Origin: Aquiflexum lacus
GTDB lineage: Bacteria; Bacteroidota; Bacteroidia; Cytophagales; Cyclobacteriaceae
NCBI RefSeq assembly: GCF_015476655.1
Contig: NZ_JABFHF010000001.1
Coordinates: 248,001-312,000 of the forward strand
Direction of reading: 5' to 3'
DNA length: 64,000 nt
Each line of letters begins with the position of its first letter. Position 1 is the first letter of the stretch. Below the pieces are notes generated by a model. It ran no database searches, had not been told where the DNA came from, and saw only the letters and a program-made list of their open reading frames with translations. Both the position numbers and the translations under genes were made by a program. Of this stretch, positions 42,169 to 52,096 are shown one piece after another.

Positions 42169-43548
42169 TTAATATTTAAATTGTATAGTTAAGGCTGTAA
42201 AATTCAAATTCTTTCCTGGGGAAACTTCCTTTAAGAAATCTCCACTTTGAAAATATGTATGCTCTAAAGTTATAGTGAAGTGTGGTTGAAAATAATAATT
42301 TACAAACATGCCCAATTGGCTTCCGATATACCTTTCTTGAGCATTTACACCAGAAAAAATCGGCCTTACGTTAGGCCCGTAAATCCCGTCATTGGTGGAA
42401 TGCCTCCAGAAAATGTCATAGTCTACATTTAGCCTAAAATTCTTCCATGGAAAAAATTGAATTGAAGGATGTATGTCAATAAGATTTGATGGTCCGATTA
42501 ATGCCGCTAACCCAAAATATGCACCCATTGGGTATAAGGGATTAAATGTTCCCAAAACATCATCGTCAAGATTTTTATTACCACTAATTATTTCGGTTTT
42601 TAAACCAAAAATCAGTCGTTTATCATGAATACTTGATCGGTAATTTATATTTGTAGAAATTGTATAAGCTGAAATACTTCCCTCGTTAAATCTACCCCAT
42701 TGATATATGAATTCTAAATCTCCACTAAATCTGTTTAACTCTCCAAATATTCTTGTGCCTACCGAATTTCTTTTTTCTGGCCCCCTCTCAGGATCAAATA
42801 CAGCCAAATCATTTTCTACTCTTAAAAAATATAAATCAGCTCCCTTTTTTGAAGGATTTAAATGCCTGACTAAATAGAATCCATAGACACGGCTTTCAAA
42901 ATTGAACCTTCCATCAAAAATCCCAGGGGTCTCTAATACGGGGTGATAATACAATAAATCAATATCCAGGAAATCAGAGCGAATGCCTGCTCTAATCCCA
43001 TCAAAGCTTAGTCTGTTGTTTGGACCTTCTCTTGTTGCTATCAATCTTTGGGCACCCAGACTTGCTTCTTGCCTGCCTACTCTTACAAATGTTGGAATTC
43101 CTAAAATCTGAGTGTCCCATTCGGCGAAAAATTGATGCAAACCCAAAATGTTTTGATCAATGGATCTTATAGGATGAATTCTACTTTGAATGGTATTGTT
43201 TTTTATCTGACCAAAGAATCTTAGATTTTTCCCGTTGCTGATATTGAAATGTACAAGATTTCTGAAAAGAATAAATCCATCTGGATCATCTTCTAAAACA
43301 CCCCATAATTCATTTGTGAAAAACTGATATTGAAATCTAAATTCCCCACCAACACTCATCCAGCCTTTACTTTTTTCTCCAAAATTGATGTATTTCAATT
43401 GCTCATAAGATGAGATAGGTTTAGATTCCTGAAACTTCTTAAAATCATCTTCAAACCTCAAGCTTTTGAAAACTGGATTAACTTGTCCAAACGCCTCCAG
43501 GGAGGAAAGGAAAAATGTAAAAAATAGAGCTGTTTTGGGTATAACCAT
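42169..43548 (-). CDS. Alginate-export-type outer-membrane porin
   Basis: 459 residues with a signal peptide (FFTFFLSSLEAFGQ) and a beta-barrel ending FTALTIQFKY with aromatic terminal residues. The pattern of the alginate-export (AlgE-like) family is seen in WMSVGGEFRFQYQFFTN, FVRVGRQEASLGAQRLIA and FFAEWDTQIL. It probably lets a small anionic or polar compound across the outer membrane. It is a middle gene of the catabolic-type operon and its name should not be taken to mean alginate export. Confidence 0.85.
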   Translation of the reverse strand: MVIPKTALFFTFFLSSLEAFGQVNPVFKSLRFEDDFKKFQESKPISSYEQLKYINFGEKSKGWMSVGGEFRFQYQFFTNELWGVLEDDPDGFILFRNLVHFNISNGKNLRFFGQIKNNTIQSRIHPIRSIDQNILGLHQFFAEWDTQILGIPTFVRVGRQEASLGAQRLIATREGPNNRLSFDGIRAGIRSDFLDIDLLYYHPVLETPGIFDGRFNFESRVYGFYLVRHLNPSKKGADLYFLRVENDLAVFDPERGPEKRNSVGTRIFGELNRFSGDLEFIYQWGRFNEGSISAYTISTNINYRSSIHDKRLIFGLKTEIISGNKNLDDDVLGTFNPLYPMGAYFGLAALIGPSNLIDIHPSIQFFPWKNFRLNVDYDIFWRHSTNDGIYGPNVRPIFSGVNAQERYIGSQLGMFVNYYFQPHFTITLEHTYFQSGDFLKEVSPGKNLNFTALTIQFKY

Positions 43549-43561
43549 TTTGTCCTGGTTT

Positions 43562-44005
43562 TTAAAATTTCCTTATTACTAAAACCCCTATAATAATCAG
43601 AACAACACCCCCCAACCTCTGCAATGAAAAGGTATGAGGTTGAAGAACAAGAATCTTGTAATGGTCCAGTAAGAGAGAAAGGAACAATTGTCCAGCGACC
43701 ACCAATCCAAAAGTCAATGCAGCGCCCAATCTAGGAAAAGCCAATATGATTATTGTTACATAAATAGCTCCTAAAATTCCAGCCCCCCATGCCTCAATAG
43801 GAATGTTTTTGATTTCACTTGCTTGGAAATGGAGCCTACTGATCAAAACATACGTGAAGAGACCGATACTTCCTACCAAAAATGAAATCAAGGATGCATG
43901 AACTGGACTTTCAATTATCCGACCAACTTTAGCGTTCAATCCAGCTTGAACAGGTAGCATACCACCAGCTAAAAGGACTAAAATTATCCATATTATCTTT
44001 TGCAT
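43562..44005 (-). CDS. DMT-superfamily (DUF606) transporter
   Basis: 147 residues from the internal ATG at 44005 (MQKIIWIILVLLAGGMLPVQ), which is one base from the upstream stop; a longer frame to 44107 would overlap that gene heavily and is unlikely. Four to five hydrophobic helices cover almost the whole protein. The YdcZ/DUF606 signature includes QAGLNAKVG and GAALTFGLVVAGQLFLSLLLDH. Half-size DMT proteins work as homodimers. It likely exports or imports a small metabolite of the operon. Confidence 0.85.
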   Translation of the reverse strand: MQKIIWIILVLLAGGMLPVQAGLNAKVGRIIESPVHASLISFLVGSIGLFTYVLISRLHFQASEIKNIPIEAWGAGILGAIYVTIIILAFPRLGAALTFGLVVAGQLFLSLLLDHYKILVLQPHTFSLQRLGGVVLIIIGVLVIRKF

Positions 44006-44006
44006 C

Positions 44007-45836
44007 TTAATTTCTGTTTTGATATCCGCCAAATGCATTGATGGGAGACCATTGTGGCATTGCAGCAGGTAACTCTTGCCAGTAGTGAATGAAATCTTGT
44101 TGAGCAAATACTATCTCTCCGTTAACAACTGTAACCAAAGCTTCAATTTCGAGGATTTTTTCAGCCTCAATCTGAAAGTAATCTTCAGATAGAATCACAA
44201 AATCGGCTATCATGCCTTTAGATATCGTACCTCTATCAGACAACCTCAATAAAGAGGCAGACCCTTTTGTATAAAGCTCCAGTGCTTTTTTTCTACTGAG
44301 AATGTTCTCCTGAAATAGTTGTTGATTTCCCCCAACTGTTTTTCCGGTACTTAACCAATACAATCCTACCCAAGGATTAAAACTACTTACCCTGGTACCA
44401 TCAGAGCCCATTCCCAATGGAATTTCTAATTCTATTATTCTTGAAAGGGGAGGAGAGCCTCCGGCTAATTCTTTCCCATATCTTTTTATAAAACTTTCTC
44501 CCTGGTAGGCCATTCTGTGTTGTATGGCAATTCCTCCTCCCAGCGCTTTAATCCTTTGAAGACTATTTTCAGATACCGTTTCAGCGTGATCGATAAACCA
44601 TAATAGACCGTCCAAAGGGATTTCACCATTTATTTCTTCAATGACATTTAAGAACCTATGAATACTTTCACCGTATGTTGCATGAAGTCTGAAGGGCCAC
44701 CTGTTTGATATCAATAATTCTAAAACCTTTTTAAGCTGTGTTTCCATGGCAGGGGCTAATTCTGGTCTAGGTTGATCGAAATTCTCAAAATCAGCTGCAC
44801 TTGCTACTAAGTTTTCTCCACCACCTTGCACATGATATTCAAGAAATCTTTTTCCAAAATGATTAGGGGTTGAGACATCTTCAATATCACATGAGGGGCC
44901 TATTTCCACCGATTGTATCCATTTTTGGTAATCATCAAATTCGCTTCCCGCATTTTGGGCAAAAAGATAATAGGGCATCCTTACAGTGAGTTCTTGTTTT
45001 TCATATAGTAAATCGGTAATGCCATAGTCCTCCGGGAAATTCTGAAAGCCACCACCCGCATCCACCACTGAGGTTATTCCCAACCTATTTAATTCCCACA
45101 TATAATGTTTGGTAGAATTGATTTGCTCTTCTTGGCTTAATTCCGGCAGTTTCGCTAGTGTAGAATATAGGAGAAAAGCACTAGGTTCTGCAATCAAAAG
45201 TCCAGTTGGGTTTCCATCCAAATCTTTTTCAATTAATCCTCCTCTTGGGCTGGGAGTTGAAGAGTTTATATTTAAGGCTTTTAATCCAGCCTGATTTAGA
45301 TATGCATGACCGTATAGATACAGCACAAACGTCGGTATATCCCCCGTTGCCTTATTGATTTCCTCAAGAGTTGGAAACCTTTGCTCTTCAAACTGGTACG
45401 GGGACCATCCACCTACAACCCTTACCCATTGTCCTGGAGGAGTTCTTTCAGCTTGGATTTTTAACATTTCCAATGCTCTCTCCAAAGTTCTCACACCATC
45501 CCACCTTAACTCAGTATTGTAAAATCTTCCACCTCGAATCACATGGTTATGCGAATCAAATAGGCCTGGAATGACAGTTTTTCCTTTTGCATCAATAATG
45601 ATAGTTCCTGTGCCTTTACTTTTAAGGATATCTTTATTTTCCCCAACGGAAATAATCTTACCGTTTTTGACTGAGACCGATTCTGCTTGAGGTCTTTCAT
45701 TATCAAGAGTAATGATCTTTGCATTGTGAAGTATAAGGTCAGGATAATCATGGCCAGAATTATTAACTCTGGCCTGTGAAAAACTTGTATGATGAATAAA
45801 GGAGAAGGTTAAGAATAACAATATATAAACCCTCAT
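44007..45836 (-). CDS. Secreted amidohydrolase-3 (YtcJ-type) protein
   Basis: 609 residues with a signal peptide (LLFLTFSFIHHTSFSQA). Metal-dependent amidohydrolase fold: PGLFDSHNHVIRGG supplies the first H-x-H, with further metal or catalytic residues at HATYGES, WFIDHAETV and LGMGSDGTRV. Such enzymes hydrolyse amides, including formamides, with one or two metal ions; the substrate is not predictable. The start overlaps the stop of the preceding secreted isochorismatase-fold gene by ATGA, so they are made together and probably act in sequence in the periplasm. Confidence 0.9.
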   Translation of the reverse strand: MRVYILLFLTFSFIHHTSFSQARVNNSGHDYPDLILHNAKIITLDNERPQAESVSVKNGKIISVGENKDILKSKGTGTIIIDAKGKTVIPGLFDSHNHVIRGGRFYNTELRWDGVRTLERALEMLKIQAERTPPGQWVRVVGGWSPYQFEEQRFPTLEEINKATGDIPTFVLYLYGHAYLNQAGLKALNINSSTPSPRGGLIEKDLDGNPTGLLIAEPSAFLLYSTLAKLPELSQEEQINSTKHYMWELNRLGITSVVDAGGGFQNFPEDYGITDLLYEKQELTVRMPYYLFAQNAGSEFDDYQKWIQSVEIGPSCDIEDVSTPNHFGKRFLEYHVQGGGENLVASAADFENFDQPRPELAPAMETQLKKVLELLISNRWPFRLHATYGESIHRFLNVIEEINGEIPLDGLLWFIDHAETVSENSLQRIKALGGGIAIQHRMAYQGESFIKRYGKELAGGSPPLSRIIELEIPLGMGSDGTRVSSFNPWVGLYWLSTGKTVGGNQQLFQENILSRKKALELYTKGSASLLRLSDRGTISKGMIADFVILSEDYFQIEAEKILEIEALVTVVNGEIVFAQQDFIHYWQELPAAMPQWSPINAFGGYQNRN

Positions 45837-46543
45837 TTTTTCCCTTCTTGAGCATTGAACATTTCCTTTGCATACTTGATACCCAAGCCATAGCCGCCAC
45901 CATGCTCTTTGGCAATTTCATTGACTACATCATACGTTTCCTGTCTGGCCCAATCCCGTTGAAGTTCCAATAAATATTGAATGCTTGTCATAGGTTGCGC
46001 TCCTGCCTGAATCATCCTGGCCACAGCCATGTCATGTGCTTCCTTGCTCACCCCGCCAGAGGCATCAGTGATAAAATAAACATCATATCCCTCACCAAGA
46101 GCACTTAAGACAGGACCTACAATACATACCTCAGTCCAAAGTCCTGCAAAAACCAACTTCTTTTTCCCTTTCCCTATAATTGCCTTATATGCAGCCGGAT
46201 CTTCCCAAGTATTCATAGTTGTTCTGTCAATAACAGGCTCAGAAGGAAATACGTCTGTGATTTCTGAAAAAATGGGGCCACTAAATGACTTAGCGGCTAC
46301 TGATGTAATCACCACCGATGACTTGAAGGCCTTAGCTGCCTTAGAAATCATGGCGGCATTGTTCCTAATCAGTTCTACACTATGTGACTGGGTTGCAAAA
46401 GCCATTTGAGGCTGATGGTCAATTAAAATCAACGTATGGTTATTTGGACTTAAAAGTTTGTCTCCGGGTTTTTGGGCATAAATTATATTCATGCTGATAA
46501 AAACCACAATGATTGTTAAAGTGATTCTTGCTTTCATTTTCAT
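45833..46543 (-). CDS. Secreted isochorismatase-fold cysteine hydrolase
   Basis: 236 residues. The start is a signal peptide (TLTIIVVFISMNIIYAQ), unusual for this mostly cytosolic fold. Catalytic residues: D42 (LIDHQPQM), RTTMNTW and the nucleophile C140 (GLWTEVCIVG). It is first in the minus-strand operon and overlaps the amidohydrolase by ATGA. The neighbouring sigma-54 activator gene ends 177 bases upstream. The cytosolic paralogue at 39886 suggests that the pathway has a periplasmic and a cytosolic arm. Confidence 0.88.
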   Translation of the reverse strand: MKMKARITLTIIVVFISMNIIYAQKPGDKLLSPNNHTLILIDHQPQMAFATQSHSVELIRNNAAMISKAAKAFKSSVVITSVAAKSFSGPIFSEITDVFPSEPVIDRTTMNTWEDPAAYKAIIGKGKKKLVFAGLWTEVCIVGPVLSALGEGYDVYFITDASGGVSKEAHDMAVARMIQAGAQPMTSIQYLLELQRDWARQETYDVVNEIAKEHGGGYGLGIKYAKEMFNAQEGKK

Positions 46544-46548
46544 TTTGT

Positions 46549-46582
46549 TTTTGTTTTTGAACCAAAAACAAAATGGGATCCA
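46549..46582 (-). promoter_or_regulatory. Candidate sigma-54-type promoter with overlapping palindrome
   Basis: Reading toward the hydrolase operon, TGGATCCCATTTTGTT (complement of 46567-46582) has the TGG and TTG of a sigma-54 promoter at the right spacing, but with GT instead of the invariant GC at minus 12. A palindrome with arms TTTTGTTTTTG (46549-46559) and CAAAAACAAAA (46563-46573) overlaps its downstream part. The upstream sigma-54 activator gene makes this plausible; the imperfect minus-12 makes it weak. Confidence 0.3.
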
Positions 46583-46719
46583 TGAAAAAAATAATTTATA
46601 AAATACTAATAATCAGTTGCTTAAAATTCTTTTAAATTATTTGATCAAAATTAATTTGAATTTCTCGGACTCAAAAATGGGGAATAACACGATAATCTCG
46701 TAGGTATTATTTAGAAATA

Positions 46720-49700
46720 CTAAACGTATCGTTTACTAATTCCAAGTTTTTTAAGTTTTGATTCCAAAGTATTGGGATGAATGTCTAAAATTTCAGCGGC
46801 ACCTCCTTCACCTCTAATTCTATATTTGGTGTTCTTTAAAGTTTCTAGAATATGATTTCTTTCCAATTCTAGAAGGTATTCATTCATTTGAACGATATTC
46901 TGTCCGAAAGAAAGTACTTCATGAGTACCATTTGAATTTTGTGATTTCTCCTTGGCTCTACTTTTAAAGTAAGCGTTACATTCAATAAGTTTACCTTCGG
47001 AGGTAATTATTGCCTGCTCAATCACATTTTGCAGTTCCCGTATATTGCCTGGCCATGAATGATTGTTTAAAAACTCTACTGATGATTTCGAAAATCCCTC
47101 AAAATGCTTCCCGATTTTTTTGGCAAATTTTCCGGAAAAATATTTACATAAATCGGCGATATCTTCCTTTCTATTTCTCAAAGGTGTAGAAACAATGGGA
47201 AAAACATTTAATCGGTAAAATAAGTCGGCTCTAAATGTTCCTTTTCTCACCTCCACTTCTAAGTCTCTATTTGTTGCTGCTACTATCCTCACATCGCAGG
47301 AAATACTTCCTGTTCCACCTACTCTTTCTATTTCCCTTTCTTGTAAAGCTCTCAACAGTTTTGGTTGGAGTTCTAAAGGCAGTTCCCCAATTTCATCCAA
47401 AAATAATGTGCCTTTATTCGCCAGTTCAAATTTACCTATCCTCCGATCAGTCGCCCCGGTAAATGATCCTTTTTCATGACCGAATAATTCTGATTCGATC
47501 AATTGAGGAGGAAGTGAAGCACAATTAACCTTGATCAAGGGCTTATCATTTCGATTTGATTGTTGATGAATCGCCCTCGCTATTAATTCTTTTCCGGTGC
47601 CAGTTTCCCCTTCAATCAATACAGTAGAATCAGTTTTGGCAACTTTCCCAATCGCTTTAAGTGTTTTCATTACAGCTTCACTGGTACCAATGATTTCACC
47701 AAAATTATTCCCATGCTGTACTTCCTCCATCAAATATTCCTTCTCTAATTCCAATCTACCTGATAGCTGCTTGATTTCATCATAAGCAAGACTTTTTTCG
47801 AGACATAACTTTAAAGTCGGCAAAATCCGTGTGACACACTCATAATGATCTTGACCCAAAATCTGTTCTTTGCTATTCAGAATAGTAAACTGGTAACTTT
47901 TTGATGGTGAAAGCCTGATAAATGAATTCATTAATGCATTTACCTTTTTTAGTTTTGATAAGAATCGAATTGGAGGATTTTCTACAAATAGATTTTGAAG
48001 CTCATTCTCCACAAAAATACCGTTGGGATGAATTGCAATAGATTTTTTTAATGCTTCGAACTGACTGAAGTTGATATCCAATATTTTCAAAAGCTCTTGC
48101 ATTTCCAAAATCCTATATTCTTGGAAACCAATCATCTCTATTACAAACGTATTGTTTTCATCTTGATTATTAAATTGTACAATCAGTAAATCAAAAGGAA
48201 TTAATTTATTTATTTCTTGGCCAAAGCCAACCCATTTTTCTTTCCAATCAATTTTTGCCGAAAAAATATTGTTAAAGGTTACCTGCATGGCCTTTTCTTT
48301 TTCTTTCGAGACTAACTGCTTGTGTTCAAGAATATTTTTTACTGCAATGGAAATTGAATGGCAGATTGATTGGAAAAATGAAAAATCTTCAGGATTAAAA
48401 AAATCTTTCTTTAAGGCATTCATACAAAAAAAACCACGAACCTCTCCATCAATTTTTAAATGATACCCAAGGCAATCCCTATATCCATAACCTAATACAT
48501 CAAAATTAGTAAATTGAGGATAATCAGGATACAGTTTAATTAAGTCTGGAAAATCGATAACCACAGGGCTGTTTTCTTCACTAATTCTTTTTAATATATA
48601 CTCGACTGGTGAATCTTTTTGTTTATATCTCTGAACTTTTAACCTCAGCATATTATTCCAGTCGCTTGGGCTTAAATCAATAATATCCACAGCCCAATCC
48701 TCATGGAAATCCTTTTTGCTATCCAAAACAAAAAGACCGCAGTCATGAAAATTAAAAAAAGGCTTTACTTTATTGATGATTATCTCAAGAAGACTTTCCG
48801 GGGTTTTAACTGTCGCTATTAATTCATTGACCTCAATCAACAATTGGCTTTCTCTTTCCTTTTTTAAAATGGTTTCATGGGAAAGAATATTAGACAATGC
48901 TGTTGCCAATTGTTCTGAAATAGATTTAAATAAGGGCTTATCATCTTCATGAAAAAAATCATCAGCTTTTGAGTTAAAGCATATTGCACCAATTTTTTGA
49001 CCTTGAGAAACAAGCGGACCACCAATAAATGATTTCAACCCATATTCCAAACCTAAAATAAATTGCTCCTCCCATGGTTTACCAATTGAAAATTTCAATT
49101 CCTTTTCTATTTGATTAATTACGATATAATCTTTGATCCACCAACTTCTTGGATCTGATTCACTTAGTTTCCAAGGCCCTAACAAATTCTTACTTTTCAA
49201 GCCTTCTTGTAGTTCATCATAGGTGATGTTGTCATTAAAAACCTCACTCATTTGATCATTGACCACATCAATTAAATATAAACCTATGTTATCAAAAGGG
49301 AAAATTGGTTTGACTTTGTTTTCGATTAATTCAACCAAATCCTTGGTGCTTTTCACCAAAGTAATTCCACTGGAAATTTCTAAAAGTTTAGATTTTTCGT
49401 TTTCTTTTTCCTGTATAGACTCCTTGGAAATGATATTATCCACACCAATGGCGATTAATTCTGTAATACTTTTGGCTAGCTTTAATTTTTCTTCAGAAAT
49501 AGGTTCAGAAAAGTGATAATGTTGAACACCAATCACCTTACCTCTGGATTTTAGTTTTATATAAAGATTATCGGTGATTCCCATACTTTTTAAAAGGGCC
49601 ACCCTAGATCGGTTATAAATACCTGATTCTTCTCTTTCATCTATAGACAACATGCTAACATCTCCTTGATTAAGAACCCATAAATCTGAGGTACCTTCAA

Positions 49701-50487
49701 AGGAGAAATATTTATTCATAATTGAATCAATATTAAAACTTGAAACCTGATTGAAATTTCCGCTTGCGAGATAATATTTAAATTTGGTATAGTCATTATT
49801 ATATAATGTAATAACCGATGCTTTAAAGCTTAATAAGGGCTCTATGTACTCTATTAAGGTATCCCAAAGTTCTTTCGAATTCTGTACTTTGGAAATTGAT
49901 TTACTTATTTCTAATAAAATCGATTTTTCTCTTTCATTTTTCAAAACCCTTTCTTTATAAAGAATACTGTTTACTGCAATGGCTATCGAATTCCCTAAAT
50001 AACCAAGATTGATTTTATCATCTGTCGAAAAACTACTTTTTTCTAAGGAATTTATGAAAAACACGCCAAAATCAATTCCATCAAATTTCAATAAAACGGC
50101 CATTCCCTCTTTGATATCTTTTGATTTTAAAATATCAAGTAGGGGGTGAGGAAAGGCATTGTTTAAGGATTCATAATCATAAATCTCAACTCCTTTAGAT
50201 GTTAAATCCTTCATAATCCATTCAAGAGCAGATCCTTTATGGTTTATTCTATATAGACCCTTTTCCCTTAAAGTTTGTGTTGTATTGCTATTGCCTACTG
50301 CATCAATTTCAAGAAATAAATCGTAATGAAATTCTTTGGATTCGTCAACTATTGCTACTCCAATATCATGTAAATCAAAGATTTCAGAAGTTTTTTCTTT
50401 GAGAATAGAAAGTAACTTGACAGGATCTTGAGTGGAGGAAATTGCTTCAACTATGGACAAGATAGTAGAGGTGCTTTGGCTCGTCAT
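46720..50487 (-). CDS. Multi-GAF sigma-54-dependent activator
   Basis: 1255 residues, exceptionally long for an NtrC-type activator. The N-terminal 900 residues hold at least four GAF domains (about 5-180, 185-360, 370-545, 550-725) and a more divergent fifth, each starting with the L-L-E-I-S...K-S-x-K-D-L pattern. The AAA+ domain from about 931 carries Walker A GETGTGKE (960-967), GSFTGA (1007-1012, a variant of GAFTGA that still contacts sigma-54), and LFLDEIGEL (from about 1028). A Fis-type HTH closes the protein ([20 protein letters not shown]). It probably senses small molecules or redox through the GAFs and activates the hydrolase operon just downstream. Confidence 0.92.
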   Translation of the reverse strand: MTSQSTSTILSIVEAISSTQDPVKLLSILKEKTSEIFDLHDIGVAIVDESKEFHYDLFLEIDAVGNSNTTQTLREKGLYRINHKGSALEWIMKDLTSKGVEIYDYESLNNAFPHPLLDILKSKDIKEGMAVLLKFDGIDFGVFFINSLEKSSFSTDDKINLGYLGNSIAIAVNSILYKERVLKNEREKSILLEISKSISKVQNSKELWDTLIEYIEPLLSFKASVITLYNNDYTKFKYYLASGNFNQVSSFNIDSIMNKYFSFEGTSDLWVLNQGDVSMLSIDEREESGIYNRSRVALLKSMGITDNLYIKLKSRGKVIGVQHYHFSEPISEEKLKLAKSITELIAIGVDNIISKESIQEKENEKSKLLEISSGITLVKSTKDLVELIENKVKPIFPFDNIGLYLIDVVNDQMSEVFNDNITYDELQEGLKSKNLLGPWKLSESDPRSWWIKDYIVINQIEKELKFSIGKPWEEQFILGLEYGLKSFIGGPLVSQGQKIGAICFNSKADDFFHEDDKPLFKSISEQLATALSNILSHETILKKERESQLLIEVNELIATVKTPESLLEIIINKVKPFFNFHDCGLFVLDSKKDFHEDWAVDIIDLSPSDWNNMLRLKVQRYKQKDSPVEYILKRISEENSPVVIDFPDLIKLYPDYPQFTNFDVLGYGYRDCLGYHLKIDGEVRGFFCMNALKKDFFNPEDFSFFQSICHSISIAVKNILEHKQLVSKEKEKAMQVTFNNIFSAKIDWKEKWVGFGQEINKLIPFDLLIVQFNNQDENNTFVIEMIGFQEYRILEMQELLKILDINFSQFEALKKSIAIHPNGIFVENELQNLFVENPPIRFLSKLKKVNALMNSFIRLSPSKSYQFTILNSKEQILGQDHYECVTRILPTLKLCLEKSLAYDEIKQLSGRLELEKEYLMEEVQHGNNFGEIIGTSEAVMKTLKAIGKVAKTDSTVLIEGETGTGKELIARAIHQQSNRNDKPLIKVNCASLPPQLIESELFGHEKGSFTGATDRRIGKFELANKGTLFLDEIGELPLELQPKLLRALQEREIERVGGTGSISCDVRIVAATNRDLEVEVRKGTFRADLFYRLNVFPIVSTPLRNRKEDIADLCKYFSGKFAKKIGKHFEGFSKSSVEFLNNHSWPGNIRELQNVIEQAIITSEGKLIECNAYFKSRAKEKSQNSNGTHEVLSFGQNIVQMNEYLLELERNHILETLKNTKYRIRGEGGAAEILDIHPNTLESKLKKLGISKRYV

Positions 50488-50906
50488 GGGTATTTTTTTT
50501 GTGAATAAATCAAAATAAAAGCCAAAACACTTAACTTATTCAATACTAATGAGATAGCTTTTAATAAAAATACGAAAAAATCGTACATATCACATATTTT
50601 ACATACGATAAATTAGTGTTTATCACTATTGATTTGGTTTACATTAATAATAACCTGTTGAAATAAAGTCAGTTAATTGACAACATTTAGGTCTTAAATT
50701 TTGCCTAATCAAAAAAAACAAAAAAGCAGAAATTTTTTAAATTAATGATTATCCGCTTCTTTATCAGTAACTCAATTTTTTACAATAAACAGGTCGGATT
50801 CAAAAAATGATAATTTTCAGGATGTGATAGCTCAAAAAGAAGAAATCGATTTTTAACCTGGTTTTTATTCAGTAATCTGATATAAAAAAAAATTAAATTT
50901 ATTTGG
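50488..50906. other. Gene-free spacer with a spaced inverted repeat
   Basis: No gene in about 420 bases. The region between the divergent activator and TetR genes holds an inverted repeat ATCGTA (50580-50585) and TACGAT (50604-50609) about 90 bases upstream of the activator start, which could be a regulator-binding site. The right end contains the TetR operator listed separately. Confidence 0.4.
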
Positions 50907-50929
50907 ATAAATGAACAATGTTCATTTAT
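50907..50929. promoter_or_regulatory. TetR-type operator upstream of its own gene
   Basis: A perfect palindrome with arms ATAAATGAACA and TGTTCATTTAT around a central A, 24 bases before the TetR ATG. The half-site TGAACA recurs in two sites upstream of the downstream operon. This is the standard layout of TetR autoregulation. Confidence 0.75.
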
Positions 50930-50952
50930 CTTTGGAAAAGATTTAAAAATCA

Positions 50953-51570
50953 ATGGGTACTTCTGAACGCAAGGCAAAAGAAAAAGAAGAAATTAAAACT
51001 TTGATTTTGAATGCAGCAAAAAAATTATTTGTCAAAATAGGTAATGAACAAGTTACCATCAGGAAGATTGCGGAGGAAATTGAGTACAGCGTTGGTACGG
51101 TGTATGTTTATTTTAAGGATAAAAATGATATTCTTAATGAACTACACAGGCAGGGTTTCGGACAGTTAGGAAGTGCTATTGGAATTTTAAAAAGCGTTTC
51201 TGATCCTATGGAGAGATTAAAGGCACTCGGAAGAGTTTATTTTCACTTTGCTTTAGATAATCCAGATATGTATGACTTGATGTTCAACATGAAAGCACCC
51301 ATGGAATTTCTAGAGGCCATGCAAAAAGAAGAATGGAATGAAGGGAAAGCCACATTTGATGTCTTGCGGAAAAACGTGGAGAAATGTATGGAAAGTGGAC
51401 ACTTTAAAGGACATCAATTAGAACCCCTTTCATTTGTAATTTGGAGTACAGTTCATGGTATGTGTTCATTACATATTAGTCAGAGAGTAAAAGGGGTGAT
51501 TATTGAAAACCCTGAAAGTATAATAGAAAAAGCTTACGAAGAGTTTGTGGCATTAATTGATAAAGAATAA
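50953..51570 (+). CDS. TetR-family transcription regulator
   Basis: 205 residues. The N-terminal HTH is typical: ILNAAKKLFVKIGNEQVTIR, then IAEEIEYSVGTVYVYFKDKN. The C-terminal ligand-binding domain has the MDLMFNM-like and SFVIWSTVHGM helices of the AcrR-type subfamily. A perfect palindromic operator sits before the gene and two similar sites before the following operon, so it most likely represses itself and the DUF2147-dehydrogenase-membrane protein set. The ligand may be a fatty-acid-like or membrane-perturbing compound, inferred only from the target genes. Confidence 0.9.
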   Translation: MGTSERKAKEKEEIKTLILNAAKKLFVKIGNEQVTIRKIAEEIEYSVGTVYVYFKDKNDILNELHRQGFGQLGSAIGILKSVSDPMERLKALGRVYFHFALDNPDMYDLMFNMKAPMEFLEAMQKEEWNEGKATFDVLRKNVEKCMESGHFKGHQLEPLSFVIWSTVHGMCSLHISQRVKGVIIENPESIIEKAYEEFVALIDKE

Positions 51571-51586
51571 TTTTTTTATTAGTTAA

Positions 51587-51617
51587 TGAACAATATTCAA
51601 TTAATAAACAATATTCA
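51587..51617. promoter_or_regulatory. Two tandem TetR-type operator-like sites
   Basis: TGAACAATATTCA (51587-51599) and TAAACAATATTCA (51605-51617) lie 18 bases apart, just before the DUF2147 gene. Both resemble the palindrome TGAACAATGTTCA in the upstream operator. The tandem arrangement suggests cooperative repression of the operon by the TetR protein. Confidence 0.65.
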
Positions 51618-51641
51618 CTATTCACTTTAAATAATATCTAT

Positions 51642-52079
51642 ATGTTAAAATCAATTTCAATTCTAATGCTGGCCATGCTGCCTATTTTCTCTAACTATCT
51701 AGAGTTATCCCTACCTAATGAAAAGGCCGATGCCATACTTGGTGATTGGGTAAATGAGGAGGGAAATGCAAAGTTTAACATTTACAAGTCCGACGGTAAG
51801 TACTTTGGGAAGATCACTTGGGGAACAGGTTTGGATACCAAAGATTCAAAAAATCCTGACCCCAAATTGAGAGGACAGGAATTAGTGGGATTGACTATTT
51901 TAAAAGACTTCAAGTTTGAGGGAAAAAACACATGGTCTGATGGGAGTATTTATGATCCTAATGACGGTAAAACCTATTCCTGCAAAATGACCTTAAAGTC
52001 CAATGGTCAGTTGGAAGTAAGAGGATATGTGGGAGTAAGCCTTTTTGGTAGGTCAGAAACATGGTCACGAATTAAATAA
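51642..52079 (+). CDS. DUF2147 secreted protein
   Basis: 145 residues with a signal peptide (SISILMLAMLPIFSNY). Mature part has the DUF2147 calycin-like pattern: ILGDWVNEEGNAKFNIYKSD, then DGSIYDPNDGKTYSCKMTL and LEVRGYVGVSLFGRSETW. Proteins of this family are secreted or periplasmic and of unclear function, possibly lipid-binding. It is the first gene after the TetR gene and its tandem operators. Confidence 0.88.
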   Translation: MLKSISILMLAMLPIFSNYLELSLPNEKADAILGDWVNEEGNAKFNIYKSDGKYFGKITWGTGLDTKDSKNPDPKLRGQELVGLTILKDFKFEGKNTWSDGSIYDPNDGKTYSCKMTLKSNGQLEVRGYVGVSLFGRSETWSRIK

Positions 52080-52096
52080 TCAAACAACAAATTATC

